Source: Boswellia sacra (taxonomy: Eukaryota; Streptophyta; Magnoliopsida; Sapindales; Burseraceae). From it: 64,000 bases of DNA. Location of the stretch: assembly GCA_013180625.2 (NCBI GenBank), contig SNVD02011469.1, positions 992,001 to 1,056,000 on the forward strand, written 5' to 3'. The position numbers and the translations under genes were made by a program. The notes beneath the pieces are model-generated. The model was not told the origin of the DNA. It did not search any database and was given only the letters and a program-made list of their open reading frames with translations. Shown piece after piece: positions 46,201 through 57,822 of the stretch. Within the stretch, counting starts at the first letter, position 1; the number at the start of each line of letters is the position of its first letter.

Positions 46201-46556
46201 ATGTGGCAAGGCAATACAACTTGCTTACAACTAGAGAAACGACAAGGGATGAGTGAACATACCTTTCCTGAAGGCTCGGATGTGTTTCCATCCCCAGTTT
46301 TTCTGATCCATGTGTTGCACTCATCCAATACGTCCTCTACGCTGTAGGATATGTCTTTGAGCTTATCAAACCAATTTCTCACATTCTTCTCTTTCAATTG
46401 TATTGTCTCTGAATCTTTAAGCACAGCTTGAATGCCCTGAAAACTGGTGGTCAGCTTTTGCAGTATTTTTTTGTCAACACCCACAATTTGTGCACCATCT
46501 TTCACTGAATCCAGTTGCTCCAAGATTGTGGAGACAAGTGCTTCAGCCATGATCAA
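43230..46556 (-). CDS. CC-NB-ARC-LRR resistance protein (CNL, RGA-like)
   Basis: A single-exon frame of 1108 residues; the start may be the third codon (MAEAL), the usual CNL start. It should be a cytosolic immune receptor that senses pathogen effectors and triggers defence. An Rx-type coiled coil fills residues 3-140 with an EDVID-like YSVEDVLDE (71-79). NB-ARC has P-loop GMKGSGKTT (196-204), kinase-2 LLVLDDVC (271-278), RNBS-B GSRILMTIQ (298-306), GLPL (363-366), RNBS-D CFSYCAIFPKG (420-430) and an MHD site reading MPD (490-492). Leucine-rich repeats follow from about 540 to 910. The last 177 residues (932-1108) form an unusual Pro/Arg-rich tail with nine-residue ERRQ repeats and a terminal CLLCLN. 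The P-loop is intact, but kinase-2 Trp, RNBS-B Thr-Arg and MHD His are replaced. No stop or frameshift breaks the gene. Confidence 0.93.
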   Translation of the reverse strand: MIMAEALVSTILEQLDSVKDGAQIVGVDKKILQKLTTSFQGIQAVLKDSETIQLKEKNVRNWFDKLKDISYSVEDVLDECNTWIRKTGDGNTSEPSGKVCSLIPCRFSSCKQVVLPCHIAVKIKNLSRALDGITSEKDKYGFSSTETEDKKQQMTISAVDLPEIKIYGRDHDERKLLNLLLNESQVPIYPMIPIVGMKGSGKTTLAQQVFDCDEVNTHFDKKIWVRVTGLLDEISIAKTILKFLNIKVPNTNNFKTLLGMIKQSLIRVKFLLVLDDVCIVNPKSWNKMKSFLMYGMQGSRILMTIQKKTMNLLGDTNVMLSLERLSDENCWSLFSQVAFPKSNSPKCGQLEEIGRKILSNCYGLPLTIRILGGLLRLKTTTEEWGKVFASKLLKLEDAERGLLSSILLSYCDLPTNLKKCFSYCAIFPKGHKLEKDTLIKLWMVQGYLKVERREDMERIGEEYFNNLAIRSFFYDFERCEHNDKIINCKMPDAVHDIAQFLAQNECCFIEADGPKLLQSQLSYEKVRHLKTINSLVPIFLSKEENLFSLIKYRFKIVVHSKLFERLTCLRTLDLSDCSIEELPRGIKHLIHLRCLNLSHNENLKELPGALCELYNLQTLNISNCSGIQHLPHGIGKLINLLHLINHGTPLSYIPKGVKNLTSLRTLNKFALSDEKDDKSARKLEFLGNLNHLRGFLIITGLGNVGEVDELNKAKLGDKESLLGLGLRFDGLTHVDDEVIFKDFKPPPNLEELMVQYYIGRTMSLDQLMLLKELRVLKLSFCLEFEQLPPLGKLPSLVSLYVSNMKKVKSLGTEFSGREIDGSDTIFPKLRTLEFNSMDAWKKWEDITIMPSLHSLTIAHCEKLEALPDNILKTTTLQKLDIYKCPLLDEHYNKKKEQDWSKISHIPNIKIDGEFVQRDGKYILKVLNQKQQGRQVKPEQPQQSTAKRPLSPWPALEPPQMPLRPPLAPERRQRPLAPPQKPLGPWQALEPPQIPLRPPLAPERRQRPLAPERRQMPLPPERRQGPLAPERRQWPRAPERRQWPPASERRQRPLGPWADIMTTEQTVISTPQEHLGRWVKPEQPPRPVMIRPTKQRKLMGFLKCLLCLN
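43401..43720 (-). repeat. Coding minisatellite of the NLR tail
   Basis: A 27-base unit encodes ERRQxPLAP-type nonapeptides, six in a row plus one earlier copy. Upstream of these, a 33-residue block starting PLSPWPALEPPQMP is duplicated as PLGPWQALEPPQIP. The repeat length is a multiple of three throughout, so unit gain or loss keeps the frame. Confidence 0.9.
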
Positions 46557-47363
46557 AGATGACTATCGATTAAAGAAAACTAATTTTTGAAATTGAATAA
46601 TTATTTGGAGAGCTTATGTTGTAACAATCTAGCCTTAACCTTTATAAAGAATCATGTAGCTGATGACTGGAAGCAACATTTTGCTTTGATACTAGGTAAG
46701 GTATAAATTTTTTTGTTTTCTCCAAGCAATTCTTATATGTATTCTTTTACATATTCTTTTCTTTCTGCAACATTTTGCTTGCTACTCAGTGTCTATAATT
46801 TTTATCTAATCGAAGGCTGATTCGGATAGCTTGAAGACCAGTCCTGGTAATTTAATAAGAAGGAAGATTATAATTCCTACCAGGAATAAGCAGGAAAAAA
46901 AAAAGAAATTAAATTGATTCCTAAAACATTAGAATTCATCTCTTGAAGGAATTTTGACAAGAAAACTTAAGCTATTGATATAGGTTTGCAATACTGATAT
47001 TTGAGTCTAACAATATTATTTTGTAATGTATATCAGCCCATTTATGTATTGCAAATTAATTTCTTACTTCATTACAATTTTCTTGATGAGAGAATAATAA
47101 ATATATCTCAAATCATGGGCAGCGAGAAATTAGTGCTTTTTTTCAATTATTATTAACACAATATATAATCTGGGATGGAATTGATCACATCTATAGCGAG
47201 AATGGTAGTTGCTTTATCCCGGGTGCACCATCATTTTCTAAAAAAGTCTTAATCCATCATGCACGAATACACATGAAACTATGTTTTATTCATAATTTTG
47301 ATTATTAGTGAAGTTACTTAATTCTCAATTATCTCTTACCAATTAAGTCCTCTTCGAATAAGA
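46557..47363. other. NLR promoter side and AT-rich DNA
   Basis: Upstream region of the NLR gene on the minus strand. No gene or element is recognised. Confidence 0.4.
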
Positions 47364-47372
47364 TTTAAATTT

Positions 47373-47586
47373 GAGTAATGCTACTCATACAAACTACTTA
47401 TACAAACTAACACATACAAACTGACGTGGCATAATGTGATTTGATAAATAAATGCAGTAATTTGATAAATATATATTAATAATAAATGACATTAATTAAT
47501 ATGGGTGATGTGGCGATCATATAGGGATACCACATCAGTTTGTATGGGTAAGTTTGTATAAGTAGTTTGTATGAGTAGCATTACTC
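47373..47586. mobile_element. Mutator-like MITE, 214 bp
   Basis: The ends are inverted copies: GAGTAATGCTACTCATACAA starts the left end and the minus-strand right end alike, and the first 36 bases match perfectly. Similarity continues with a few changes to about 60 bases. The flanks are TTTAAATTT at 47364-47372 and 47587-47595, a perfect nine-base target duplication, which points to a Mutator-type transposase. There is no open frame. Confidence 0.9.
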
Positions 47587-48860
47587 TTTAAATTTTTTTA
47601 AAAAATTAGTTTAGAATTGTATTTTATATGATTCCGAAAGCATATCTCTCTCTCTTTTTTAAATAATATTTGACAAATTCCTTTTCTTGCTAAGCCTCCT
47701 CATATTTAAAAGAAAAAGTTCATTCTCATCCTTTATTTTTATCGTAATATAGAAATGTTGTGAAATATGATCCATAATTGATATAATGAAGAGTTGATCT
47801 AATTTCAAAACTAACTGTTTCATGGAAGATATAGAATGATTTGATTAAAATGCATAATCACAAGTTCAATTTTTTTAATGATGTAAAAATTAAAAGAAGA
47901 GTTGAAAGGATCAAAAGTAAGAGAAAAATGTAAAGTTTTGCTCTAAATCAACATTAAGTTTCAGAAAAGCATAGGAGCAAAAAATTTGTCTTCCCTCAAA
48001 GGTCGAGACTCATACACACCTCTATACTTTCTTGGTGTCTGCCAATACTCAGAATCTGATTTGAAATGCATCATCAGTAAAAGCTATGATTTGAAATGCA
48101 TTTTTACTTGTGTTTTGTTATCATATAAATCACTCACAAATCACCGGTAGCATCATGCACAAAAGAAACTAATGCTTGTAAATGCGCTAATGTGGCATGA
48201 ATGTTCACTTGCATATATGGGCCCGGTCCATGAGGGAAAATGGGCCTGAGTTCAAATGTAAAGTTTGGTCACAATTTAAAAAAAAAAAAAAAAAGATATC
48301 ACGCGGCGTCACAATGTCAGATACTTTGCAAGAAAAAACCCTCTGGGTTATGAAAGTGGAGTGGACCTGGGCATTGGCAGAAGCCGTTCACATATTTGGA
48401 AGTAATAGAAGTGCATATGAAAGATGCAATGCAAGTACTCAGTGAACAACAAGGCTTCATCTAAAACCGTATTGAATACACACACATTACATAGTATAAT
48501 TCAAGACAATTTGCCCTTGCTTTGTTATCATAAGAATCACCACTTTTGCCTTGGCTTTTAGCTTCTCACCGTTTTCATGCAAGCTAGAATTCACATCATT
48601 TTGGATTTGCTTGACTTGAACAATTTATCATGGCTTATGCCTAGTTATTTCCTTTCCATGCGGGAGAAGATGTAGTTTGATAAGAACCTTGAGATTGTGT
48701 TAAGGTAGAGAGGTTGAAACTGCAAAGATGCCTTATCTAAGGCAAACGAAAATGTGATTGTCAGCATAAGTTAGTCCATACCAGAATTGTGAAAACTAGT
48801 GAAATTATTAACTATAGTTGTGCACTTTACCATAGATAATATAAGAAAAATAGACCTTCT

Positions 48861-49190
48861 TTTACCCGTGTGGTGCCTCCCCCACTCGAACCCAAGACCT
48901 CAAAGGTCATTGGCGTTCACAGTGAGTACCATTCGGGTAAGTTACTCAAATGGTACTCATGTTGAACCTTGAGAGCCTTTGTGGTGGAGGTGTCGGGTTC
49001 GAGTGGGGGAGGCGTCCTGGGGCCTGTGGGCTTAACAAGAACAAAATCGTGAGAGTCGGTGGACCCAGAGCGGATAATACCAGACTGTTGTGTGACCGGA
49101 CACAAAGTGCCATGTGGGGCCACCTCTCGAAGCCGAACGGGGCACAAAGTGCCACACGGGGGCCACCTCTTAAAGTCCGGGTCGTTACAG
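48861..49190. mobile_element. SINE-like inverted pair inside segment B
   Basis: It is absent at the matching place in segment A (about 34785). GCCTCCCCCACTCGAACCC at 48875-48893 is the exact reverse complement of 48995-49013, and the DNA between is largely an imperfect palindrome. Both arms read outwards from the centre with an A-box-like ATGGTACTCA and a B-box-like GGGTTCGAGT, as in tRNA-derived SINE heads. A 50-bp duplication with CACAAAGTGCCA follows at about 49085-49180. The SINE reading is an inference. Confidence 0.45.
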
Positions 49191-49698
49191 GAAAGGAAAA
49201 GAAAAGGAAGAAAGAAACATGCGTAGTCAGATAAAGCTCACCAAGCAAATATCAGACCAGGCAATGGCCAAGAGTTTGATCCAGTGCGTTTTCCCTTTGT
49301 TACCAAATTGAAATTTCTGCCTAGGTCCAATGTTCAGCTTCAAACAACCTTTTTGCTCTGTTACAAAATTCAATTGTTTTTTTTCCATTAGTTTGCAGAC
49401 GTGGCTTCTAATATGTTACATTTTTAAACTGTCATAAAATGCTTTGATGCGCTTTCTAATTGAGCAATCAAGAATTGGAAAGAGAGCACACAACAATTAG
49501 TGCACATACCTAACTGGTTTGATCTTTGGGGCATGATAATACTGTTTGTGTCCTCTTTGTATGCTTCTAATCATACCATCAACCTTCAAATGAGGGAAGT
49601 GTCTCATGGTTGAAGTTCGACAAAAGACTGTATCACATACCCAAAGACACCTTATTAATTAAGTTTCCAGTTTCAACCCATCAACATATGATATCAAT

Positions 49699-52600
49699 CA
49701 GCGGCGGACCCAAGATTTTGTCAAAGGGGGCACCTTAATATTTCTAAATTTATATAATTTTTTTGCTAAGCAATACAACAGAAAATTTATTGAAAATTGA
49801 AAAAAAATACACATAGATAGGGAATATAATGAACTTTACCCCTTAAAATAAATCCTAACACAATAAAACAAACTATAAAATATTAAAATTTGATAGTTTG
49901 ACAATTCAACAAATACAAAGTCATAACTGTCCCTTACGAGTTTTCATATTTTGAAAACGTTGCATGATTACCTCATTTTCAATGCTATCAAAAATATCTT
50001 TCTCAATGTATGCAAGAAAGCTATCGTTCATCCATTCATCTCTCATCCGATTGCGTGATTCAGTCTTCACAATATTCATAGCAGAGAATGTCCTCTCAGC
50101 TGTGGCAGTTGCAACCGGTAGAATTAGTGTCAATGTGAAAAGAAAATACACCAATGGATAAATTTTGTCTTTTTTTGTTTTAACCATTTTTTGGGCAAGA
50201 CTAGAAATGTCTTTCAACTCTGAAAACTCACTATTAGAACGCATATCCACAATAAAGTTTTCAAGTTGATCTTCAAGTGCTTTGAGTTGAACTACTGAAA
50301 AATCTTTAGGATAAAATTGAGCAAGTCGTATAAGCTTCTGTTTATCAAAAGCAGAAAATAGATCACTTGGATTCAGACATACTACACAAAGAATCAACTC
50401 AGTATTTGTTTCAGTAAAACGATTATTTAGTTCCTGCAACTGCATATCTATAAGAGAAAAAAATATCTCAACACAAGAATGATGCATATGTGTGATCGCT
50501 TGAGCTTTACGTCTTGATTTCCCTTGAGGCCAAAAAATATCATCCAAGTTAGGAACTTCAATATTGTGTTTAGCACAAAAAGAAGAAACTTCATCCAATA
50601 ATGTATCCCAACCATTTTCCCTCATCATTTGCAGCCTTTCCTTACAAACTCTCACTAACTCTATGGCATTCACAATATCTTGATCCTTTCTCTGTAAAGC
50701 TTGTGACAAATCATTTGTGATTCCTAATATTGTTTTCATCAAATGTAGAGAAAAAATAATATCAATACAAGTTTGGCCTCATATTTATGATCAGCATCAG
50801 ATCCATCCTCTGTTATCATCTCTATTATATCTACTACAGATGAAAACAGAGAAATCATACTTATTAAAGAATTGTAATGAGAGCTCCAACGTGTATCACC
50901 TGGCTTTTTGAGGTTGATTCCTTGATTTAAGCCTCGTTCAGTTGAAAGCTCTCTATTAGTGAGTGCTTCAAAAATAACCGCTGCATGTTTTCCTTGGAGA
51001 ATATCACGACGTTTAGCTGATGCTCCAACCATATTAAACACATTAGCAACCCAAAAAAAAAGAGCAGTAATTTTTGTATGATTTTTTGCCACTGTCACAA
51101 GAGCTAATTGAAGTTGATGAGCAAAGCAATGCACATAAATAGCAGATTCATTATCTTTCAAAATAAGTGCTTTCAAACCATTAAATTCACCTCACATATT
51201 ACTTGCTCCATCATAACCTTGCCCTCGTAATCGAGAGATACTCAATCCGTGCCTCGAAAAAAAATTATCAATAGCTTCTTTGAGTGACAGGGCCATAGTG
51301 TCAATAACATACTCAATGCCTACAAACCGCTCAATCACATTGTCATTTTTATCCACATAACATAATATAATGGCCATATGCTCTTTTGAAGACACATCAT
51401 GAGACTCATCAACAATAATTGAAAATAATGCATCACCAATATCTTTGATAATGGCATTAGTAATTTCAATTGAAATAGCACTTACTATGTCTTTCTGAAT
51501 TTTTGGTCCTATCAATTTCAAATTTTTAGGAGCATTTTGTAATGCAACTTTTCTTATTTTCTCATTATGATCACACAACCAATGTAAGAATTCAAGAAAA
51601 TTTCCTCGATTTTTAGAATCTTCAGTTTCATCATGTCCACGAAATGGAAGCCCTTGTCTTAAAAGAACCTGATACAATCAATTGATGCACCTAAATGAGT
51701 TCGATAGTCAATTCGAGCTTGGTCAGATTGTCTCACTAAAATTGTCTCTATATGTTGCTCTTGCTTTAATAATGCTTCACACATACCCCAAGCTTGATTA
51801 TGAGCACTGTTAGGACCCCCAACATGAACTTTTAGCTTCTCTTTTTTCTTCCAATTCGAAAACCCTATACTTACAAAAGATTCACCACCTGCTTGCTCAC
51901 CAATATCTGGTTTAAAGAGATAGCAACATAAGCAAAATAAGGCATCTTTTGCTATACTGTACTCTAACCAATTAGGATATTCATTAAACCAAGTTGGATT
52001 AAATCTTCTTGACTTTTCTCCATATTTTTTAAAGAGAAAATTGTGATCACGAGGTTGACAAGGACCCTTTTGGAGATAAGCTCTTCGAACTTGATCTTGG
52101 ACATTAGGATTATATTCCAAAATTCGAGTTCTAAGTCCAGAATCTGCAGGCAAATCTTGTAAATTAACATCTTCACTAATTTGTTTTGAGCTTTTAGCAC
52201 TTTTATTTGGACTTGATGCCAACTCAGAAGTAGATTTTCTTTTGAAATATCTCTCCATAATTGATAAATAAAAATGATACGTATTATTCTACTATTCAAA
52301 AAGACTACGAACACATTAAATAATAAAAAGTCTCTATAACATAATCTTTTTAATGATATTTATTTTTTTACTCTAATCAACACAAATAAATCAAGAATAA
52401 AGAGATATATTACACAAATATACTATATAATATAAATTAGAAAAGAAACTCATTACTATTCAAAGGAATTTTTTTCAATTTGTACTCTTTTTATAAGAAT
52501 CAATCAATTAATTTTCAATGTAACAAAAGATATAAAGAAAAAGCAATAATTTATATCAAAATAAATAAATAAACATTAAAAAGGTTTACATAAATTTTAT

Positions 52601-53109
52601 TTGTAGAATACATTAAAAAGAATTAATTATTGTGAGTGACGATATAACTTATTTGAAAGGAAGGATAATTAGTTATGAGTCTTGTATAACTGTGTTCAAT
52701 TGCACTTACTATAAAACGGGTATATGATTGCCTGCAAAATAAAAGCAAGATACTGAGAACAATAAAAGTGCAAAACTACATGAGAAGAACATCAAAAATT
52801 TGATTAAAATTTCATGTATAAAATAAAATAATAAAATATTAAATATAATAAAATATAAACTCACTTGGTGCTTGTCCTTTGTACCAATTCGGAGGGTAGA
52901 AGAGTAGAAGGGATAGGGTAGATGGCAAAGTGAGTGAAGAGGCGGCTTGGGAGTTTAAAAAGTGAAAAAAGATGTGAAAAGCCAAAGTAGGTTTTGTATT
53001 TTTAATAAAGGGATGTATTGTAACTATTAAAACTTAAGGGACTATTAAGAGATTTTAAAATTCAAGAGGGGCCCAGGCCCCCTTGAGTCTCAACGTGCGT
53101 CCGCCACTA
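49699..53109 (-). mobile_element. hAT transposon, 3.4 kb, inactive
   Basis: The ends read CAGCGGCGGACCCA and, on the minus strand, TAGTGGCGGACGCA. ATATCAAT flanks it at 49691-49698 and 53110-53117, a perfect 8-bp target duplication as hAT elements make. It sits inside the ATGATATCAATCACT landmark of segment B, so the empty site can be read at 35299 and 41655. Confidence 0.93.
49921..52258 (-). pseudogene. hAT transposase with zf-TTF and dimerisation domains, broken
   Basis: The product would be a zinc-finger TTF-type hAT transposase of about 780 residues. The N-terminal part (52258-51659) has the RRFNPTWFNEYPNWLEYS type zinc-finger region, the middle (51677-50739) a DUF4371-like core with VDESHDVS, and the end (50742-49921) the hAT dimerisation region with ATATAERTFSAMN. 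A lost base near 51675 shifts the frame, an in-frame TGA follows GASNM near 51190, and a second shift lies in a T-run near 50755. It cannot make transposase as it stands. Confidence 0.92.
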
Positions 53110-53940
53110 ATATCAATCACTCAAGCAAACAATGTCAAGGCTTTAACCATACCCTCATCAACTTACTAACAATGATCTGATCTTAACTGACTTTTATTAC
53201 CTGAAATCTTTATCAACATAAGTTAAAGATGAAGAAGAAAACGATGCGTACATAAGATGACAAAACTTCTTAGAGACCTCATCTACAGAAAAACTAAGAT
53301 AAAATAGAGCACTTTTAAATCACCACCAATTTAGACTCTTTAATTAATAACAGTTTCTTTATTAGTATTATTACTATTACTTTTTAAATTGGCTAAGTAG
53401 TTTGAGCTCTCAGTTTCAGAAGCCTCATGATAGGTCTTTGCATTTTCCAATATAAAGCTGTTCCACTAATGTTACGCCCTACCATCTCTTATTTAGAGAT
53501 TTTAAGGGTGATTAAATAAGAAAATAATAAAAAGCACATCATCAATATCTCACTTTTTTTTTCTTCATTTTCCATTTCATACATATATTTCCAAATATCA
53601 CATGAGTCCATTATAACATCTTACTATTTATTCAAAAAAAAAAAACTATACATACATTGATGAACAAGCTCAGTAAATAAGTTGATAATGACATAACAAA
53701 ATTTCCTATGACGACCTAGGCCAGTCAAAACGTTTTCCATCAGCGCACGCATGTAGACGCCAGACTCCCTAGGAAAGCTCTAGAATGCCATTAGTATGAA
53801 TATCTTTTTGTGTCCCTGTCGAGAGAGAGGATGAGCAGATAGCCTAATAGGAAAGATTCTAGCATTATACTAAATCACAAACATTCAAACAGTTACTCAG
53901 TCAAATAGTTACACAACCAATTATAATAAACCAAGCAATC

Positions 53941-54190
53941 ATTTTCGTGTTCCCCTTGAATCCGTATTCAAAACTGCCCATCCAAGGTCCAACACATCAA
54001 GTTTATATTCGTGTTCCCCTTGGATCTGTATCTAAGACGGCTCATCCAAGGTCCAACACATCAAGTTTATATTCATGTTCCCCTTGGATCCATATCCAAA
54101 ACGGCCCATCTAAGGTCCAACACTAAGAATTGCATATTTGCATTCTCCTTAGATCTGTATCCAAAATGGTCCATCCAAGGTCCAACGCAT
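53941..54190. repeat. Tandem repeat, 4 x 64 bp
   Basis: Units with GTGTTCCCCTTGGATC and CATCCAAGGTCCAACACAT start at about 53947, 54011, 54075 and 54139, inside the candidate solo LTR. Confidence 0.88.
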
Positions 54191-54307
54191 ACACTTACAA
54201 GCTGTTCAATGTAATTTCTAAAATAAATCTTAAAGAAATACAGTTTCTATGCAAAATCCAGGCCTGTCAAGAGGATTGCACACGGTAGGGTCAGTTCTGT
54301 GATTTCG

Positions 54308-54592
54308 CTCGACATTCGACATTTTCATAGCTTGACACTCGACATTCTCATAACTAGACACTCGACACATCCGTAACTAGACACTCGACACATTCACACT
54401 AGACACTCAACATATTCACACTAGACACTCGACACATTCACAACTAGGCACTCAACACATCCGTAACTAGATACTCGACACATTAACACTAGACACTCGA
54501 CATATTCATACTAGAAACTCGATACATTCATAACTAGACACTCGACACATTCACAGTAAACACTTGACACATTTCCACTTGATACTCGACAA
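54308..54592. repeat. Short tandem repeat, about 22-bp unit, 12-13 copies
   Basis: Variants of ACTAGACACTCGACACATTC repeat in a row with small changes, inside the candidate solo LTR. Confidence 0.88.
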
Positions 54593-57020
54593 GTCAGATT
54601 AAACATTAGTCTCAAAATATACAGAGTTGTGAACCTGTTCGAATATGTCGGTTAAACAATATCATTTCCAGATTTTGAACCTCCAATTTCAAAAATTCAT
54701 CAAAATTTCATTTGAACTCCAAATTCAATGAAATCAGTGGCTGTTTAAAGCTTCATATGTCTATTTTTCTAAACAAAAGAAAAATTATACAAATCATGAT
54801 CCAAAAAAGTGCAGCAGCTCAAATAACACAAAACTATCACAAGAACTACGACTCCCCTCAAGACCAACCTCTACGTCACTTCATAAGCAAATAATTTCAC
54901 CCATAATTCATCATCCAAGCGACAAAACAATCAATTTATAATAATTCACATGCATTGCAAACCAATATCAATCAAAACAATAACAATAAATAACACGATT
55001 TAAGTATAGTGTTAAAAAATCTCTACTTGGTCTCCATGCCTATACACTTCTTTGATTTTTTTCCTTCTTTTCCTCTCTTTTTCTTCTTCTCCTTCTTCTC
55101 TCTCCCTCTCCTTGTAACCGTAAACTCTCCTCTTCTATAGCCAAATTCCAAAAAAATCCCCCCCTTGGAACCCTGATGTCTCTCTTATATATACAAGGCC
55201 TTAATTCATGGGCCTAAGTCTACTAATTTTCCAACCCACTTAATCCTTAGACATAGTTTCTAAATTTTGTATATATAAATGCATACATATTTATTTCCTT
55301 TTGAAACTCTACAACTAATGTCATCTGTTCAACGTCATTCAGTAATACTGAATCCTATGGGGGAAGGAGTTGTTAGCTAGTTGTTCTGTTTGGGGTGTCT
55401 GCTAGAGTGGCACTAGGGATTAAGGTTTTTTTTTTTTTTATTGAAATACAAAATCATACACACTATTTTGCAGAAATTTTGTCTCTGCAGAAATTTTGTC
55501 TCAAGACTTTTTCATACCTTCATGGTGCCCAATATCGAACATTGCTTTCAGAGAATAACTTGTATCCGAATCTGTTTGTTGCAGCTTAAAAATCTGCATG
55601 AAATTTCAATTAACAAAATACCAGAGTGACTCCAATCAAAATAATTTCATGCAGCAGAGGTAATTATGGAAGCAGTATAATGTTTGCCCCTAATAATTCC
55701 TATTACCTCCTAGCATTCTCCTTGTCTCGTGCATGAGCATGGAATCCAAGGTAAGCTAGGCAGTAGAATCTTCGGTATTCTTCAATTTCAGAACTGCAAT
55801 TCCAATAACAATCACTGGCAGGAGTATGGATATCTCAAATAAAGCTACTTGTATCCACTTAAACTTATTCCTAATTAAATTAGGCTAACAAGAGCATTAG
55901 AAACATATAGTATCTATTTAATAAAAATACCGCTGCATCCCCTATTCAGTCCAACAGTAATGCCTCATAATTAAGCTATACATTTTATGTGCTTTATAAA
56001 TGAGCAATTAGGAATTTTTTGAGAGTATATAGCATTTTTGGAGCATAGCTAAAAAATCCGATTTTTTCAGCTTTATCACTTACCATCCGAGTCCTCTCCC
56101 ATTTCTTCTCACACCATTCTGCTAAAATGAGGTTCTCTAAATTTATTATTTCTAGTGGCTTCATCCTTCTGGAGGGAGATAGTTAAAGTTGGCTGGAAGA
56201 CTGTAAGACAATCCTGTTACTAACTAATTAATTAATAACAATAATCACTCAAGCGAACCATGTTAAGGTTTTGTCCTTACCCTTTTAAGAAGACTTGAAT
56301 TCTACTTGCCTTCTGTCATATATCATTGTGCCACCGTGCTTCTTCAAGAAATTCATGGCATGTTGAACTTGCTTCATTGCAACAAATCAAGTTTTCTAGA
56401 TAAGCAAAAGGCTGCACTACCCTAATGGCCAAAAAGACAATCGACACAAACCTCTATGAAATATGAAAGGATTCTCCAGAGCAAATTTGGGGGCGAAAAG
56501 AGAAGCTAGCTAACATAAACTGCAAAAATGAGAGGAAAAATAAGGGGAATCCTATGACACTAACACATGTACTTTGGAAATGACATAGAATCTATTAAGT
56601 GAGATTCTTATACGATCATTATCAGTCATTGAAACTGGTTAATTTTTTACCTTTATTATTCTTACCTTCTAGCATTGTCCTAGTCTCGACTGTGAGCCTG
56701 AAGTTGAGCTTTCCTAGTGACTAAAGTCTATATTTTGAGAAAAGAACATGAACAATGAGTAATTAAGAATTTGAAAGAGAACACAAAGCAGTTATAGAGC
56801 ATAACTAACCAATCTTGCTCTTTTGGGTAGGAAGGCTACCACAAGTCTTCTCCTCTTTCTTCTCACACCATTCTTATGGAAAATAGAGTTTCATAGTTAA
56901 CATATCTAGTAGTGTTAGTTTCATAGTTAACATATCTGGTAGTGTTATCAAAAATTTCTAGGTTATAACAAGTATTAGATTAACATCTTTCTTCTTCCAA
57001 CAGGTGGTTGCATATGTAAA

Positions 57021-57822
57021 TGATAAACTCCAACAGTTGAAGCCTCCAATTAGATTTACTTACGCTAGGCGCCAAAAGTAGGAGGACAAATTTGGAAATA
57101 TTTTTTCTTTTTCTGTTAGCGTTTCTATTTAAGAATAAAGGCTGGAAGTTGGTTTTGTGGCTGCTGAGCTAGAGAAAGGGAGTTAGCTGGAGAGTATTAA
57201 GGGAAAGCAAGGAGAGGGGGGAGATTCAGAGAATTCTGTTACGAAACAATTGTACAGCATAGCTCTTGGGAGAGCTGGCAGGCCTCTTGAACAGTCTGCT
57301 ACACATTCTTGGCAATCAGAATTCCTATCTCTACTGACTTGCAGTCAATCTCTTTGAATAACCAGCTCTGATACGAAAAAGTGGTATGATTTATGTTTTC
57401 ATGCAGCAACACGCCTCACACACACAACACTGAACACTGAAATGGTAGAGCATTAGGAAAGAAATAAAAATGCAGTAGCTAAATTTCAAGATATTGACTG
57501 GAAATCAATAGAGATAAGAATTCTGATTGCCAAGAAGTTGTAGCAGACTCTTTGAGAGGCCTGCTAGCTCTCCCAAGAGCTATGCTCTACAATTGTTTTG
57601 CAACAGAATTCTCTGAATCTCCCGCCTCTCCTTACTTTCCCTTAATCCTCTCTAACTAACTCCCTTCCTCCAGCGCAACAGCCCCAAAACCAACTTCCAG
57701 CCCTTATTCCCATACACAAACGCTAACAGAAAAAGAAATGAACATTTCCAAATTTGTCCTCCTACTCTTGGCGCCTCGAGTAAGTAAATCTAATTGAAGG
57801 CTTCAACTGTTGGAGTCTATCA
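57021..57822. repeat. Large fold-back repeat, arms about 330 bp
   Basis: The left arm (57021 to about 57351) starts TGATAAACTCCAACAGTTGA and the right arm (about 57490-57822) ends with its near reverse complement. The arms match over most of their length with scattered changes and are separated by about 138 bases. The insertion splits a landmark intact near 41115 (TATGTAAACTCCCACTAGCC). The centre has GCTCTGATACGA, which reads TCGTATCAGAGC on the minus strand and looks like a copia-type primer site. A clear target duplication was not found. Confidence 0.85.

Larger units (their letters stand above)
53470..55313 (-). mobile_element. Candidate solo LTR, 1.84 kb
   Basis: Comparison with 35650 in segment A shows an insertion from TGTTACGCCC to CTCTACA, flanked by ACTAA at 53465-53469 and 55314-55318. 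Read on the minus strand it begins TGTAGAGTTT, ends GGGCGTAACA and has a TATA box (GTATATATAAG) near 55190. It has no coding frame. Its design resembles the 36.0-39.8 kb element but it is a different family. Confidence 0.6.
47810..57020 (-). repeat. Paralogous segment B of the resistance-gene array
   Basis: This is the counterpart of segment A. It is enlarged by a SINE-like insert (48.9 kb), a hAT element (49.7-53.1 kb) and a candidate solo LTR (53.5-55.3 kb), all absent from segment A at the matching positions. The parts between the insertions line up with 34.2-36.0 kb and 39.8-41.1 kb. Confidence 0.7.
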
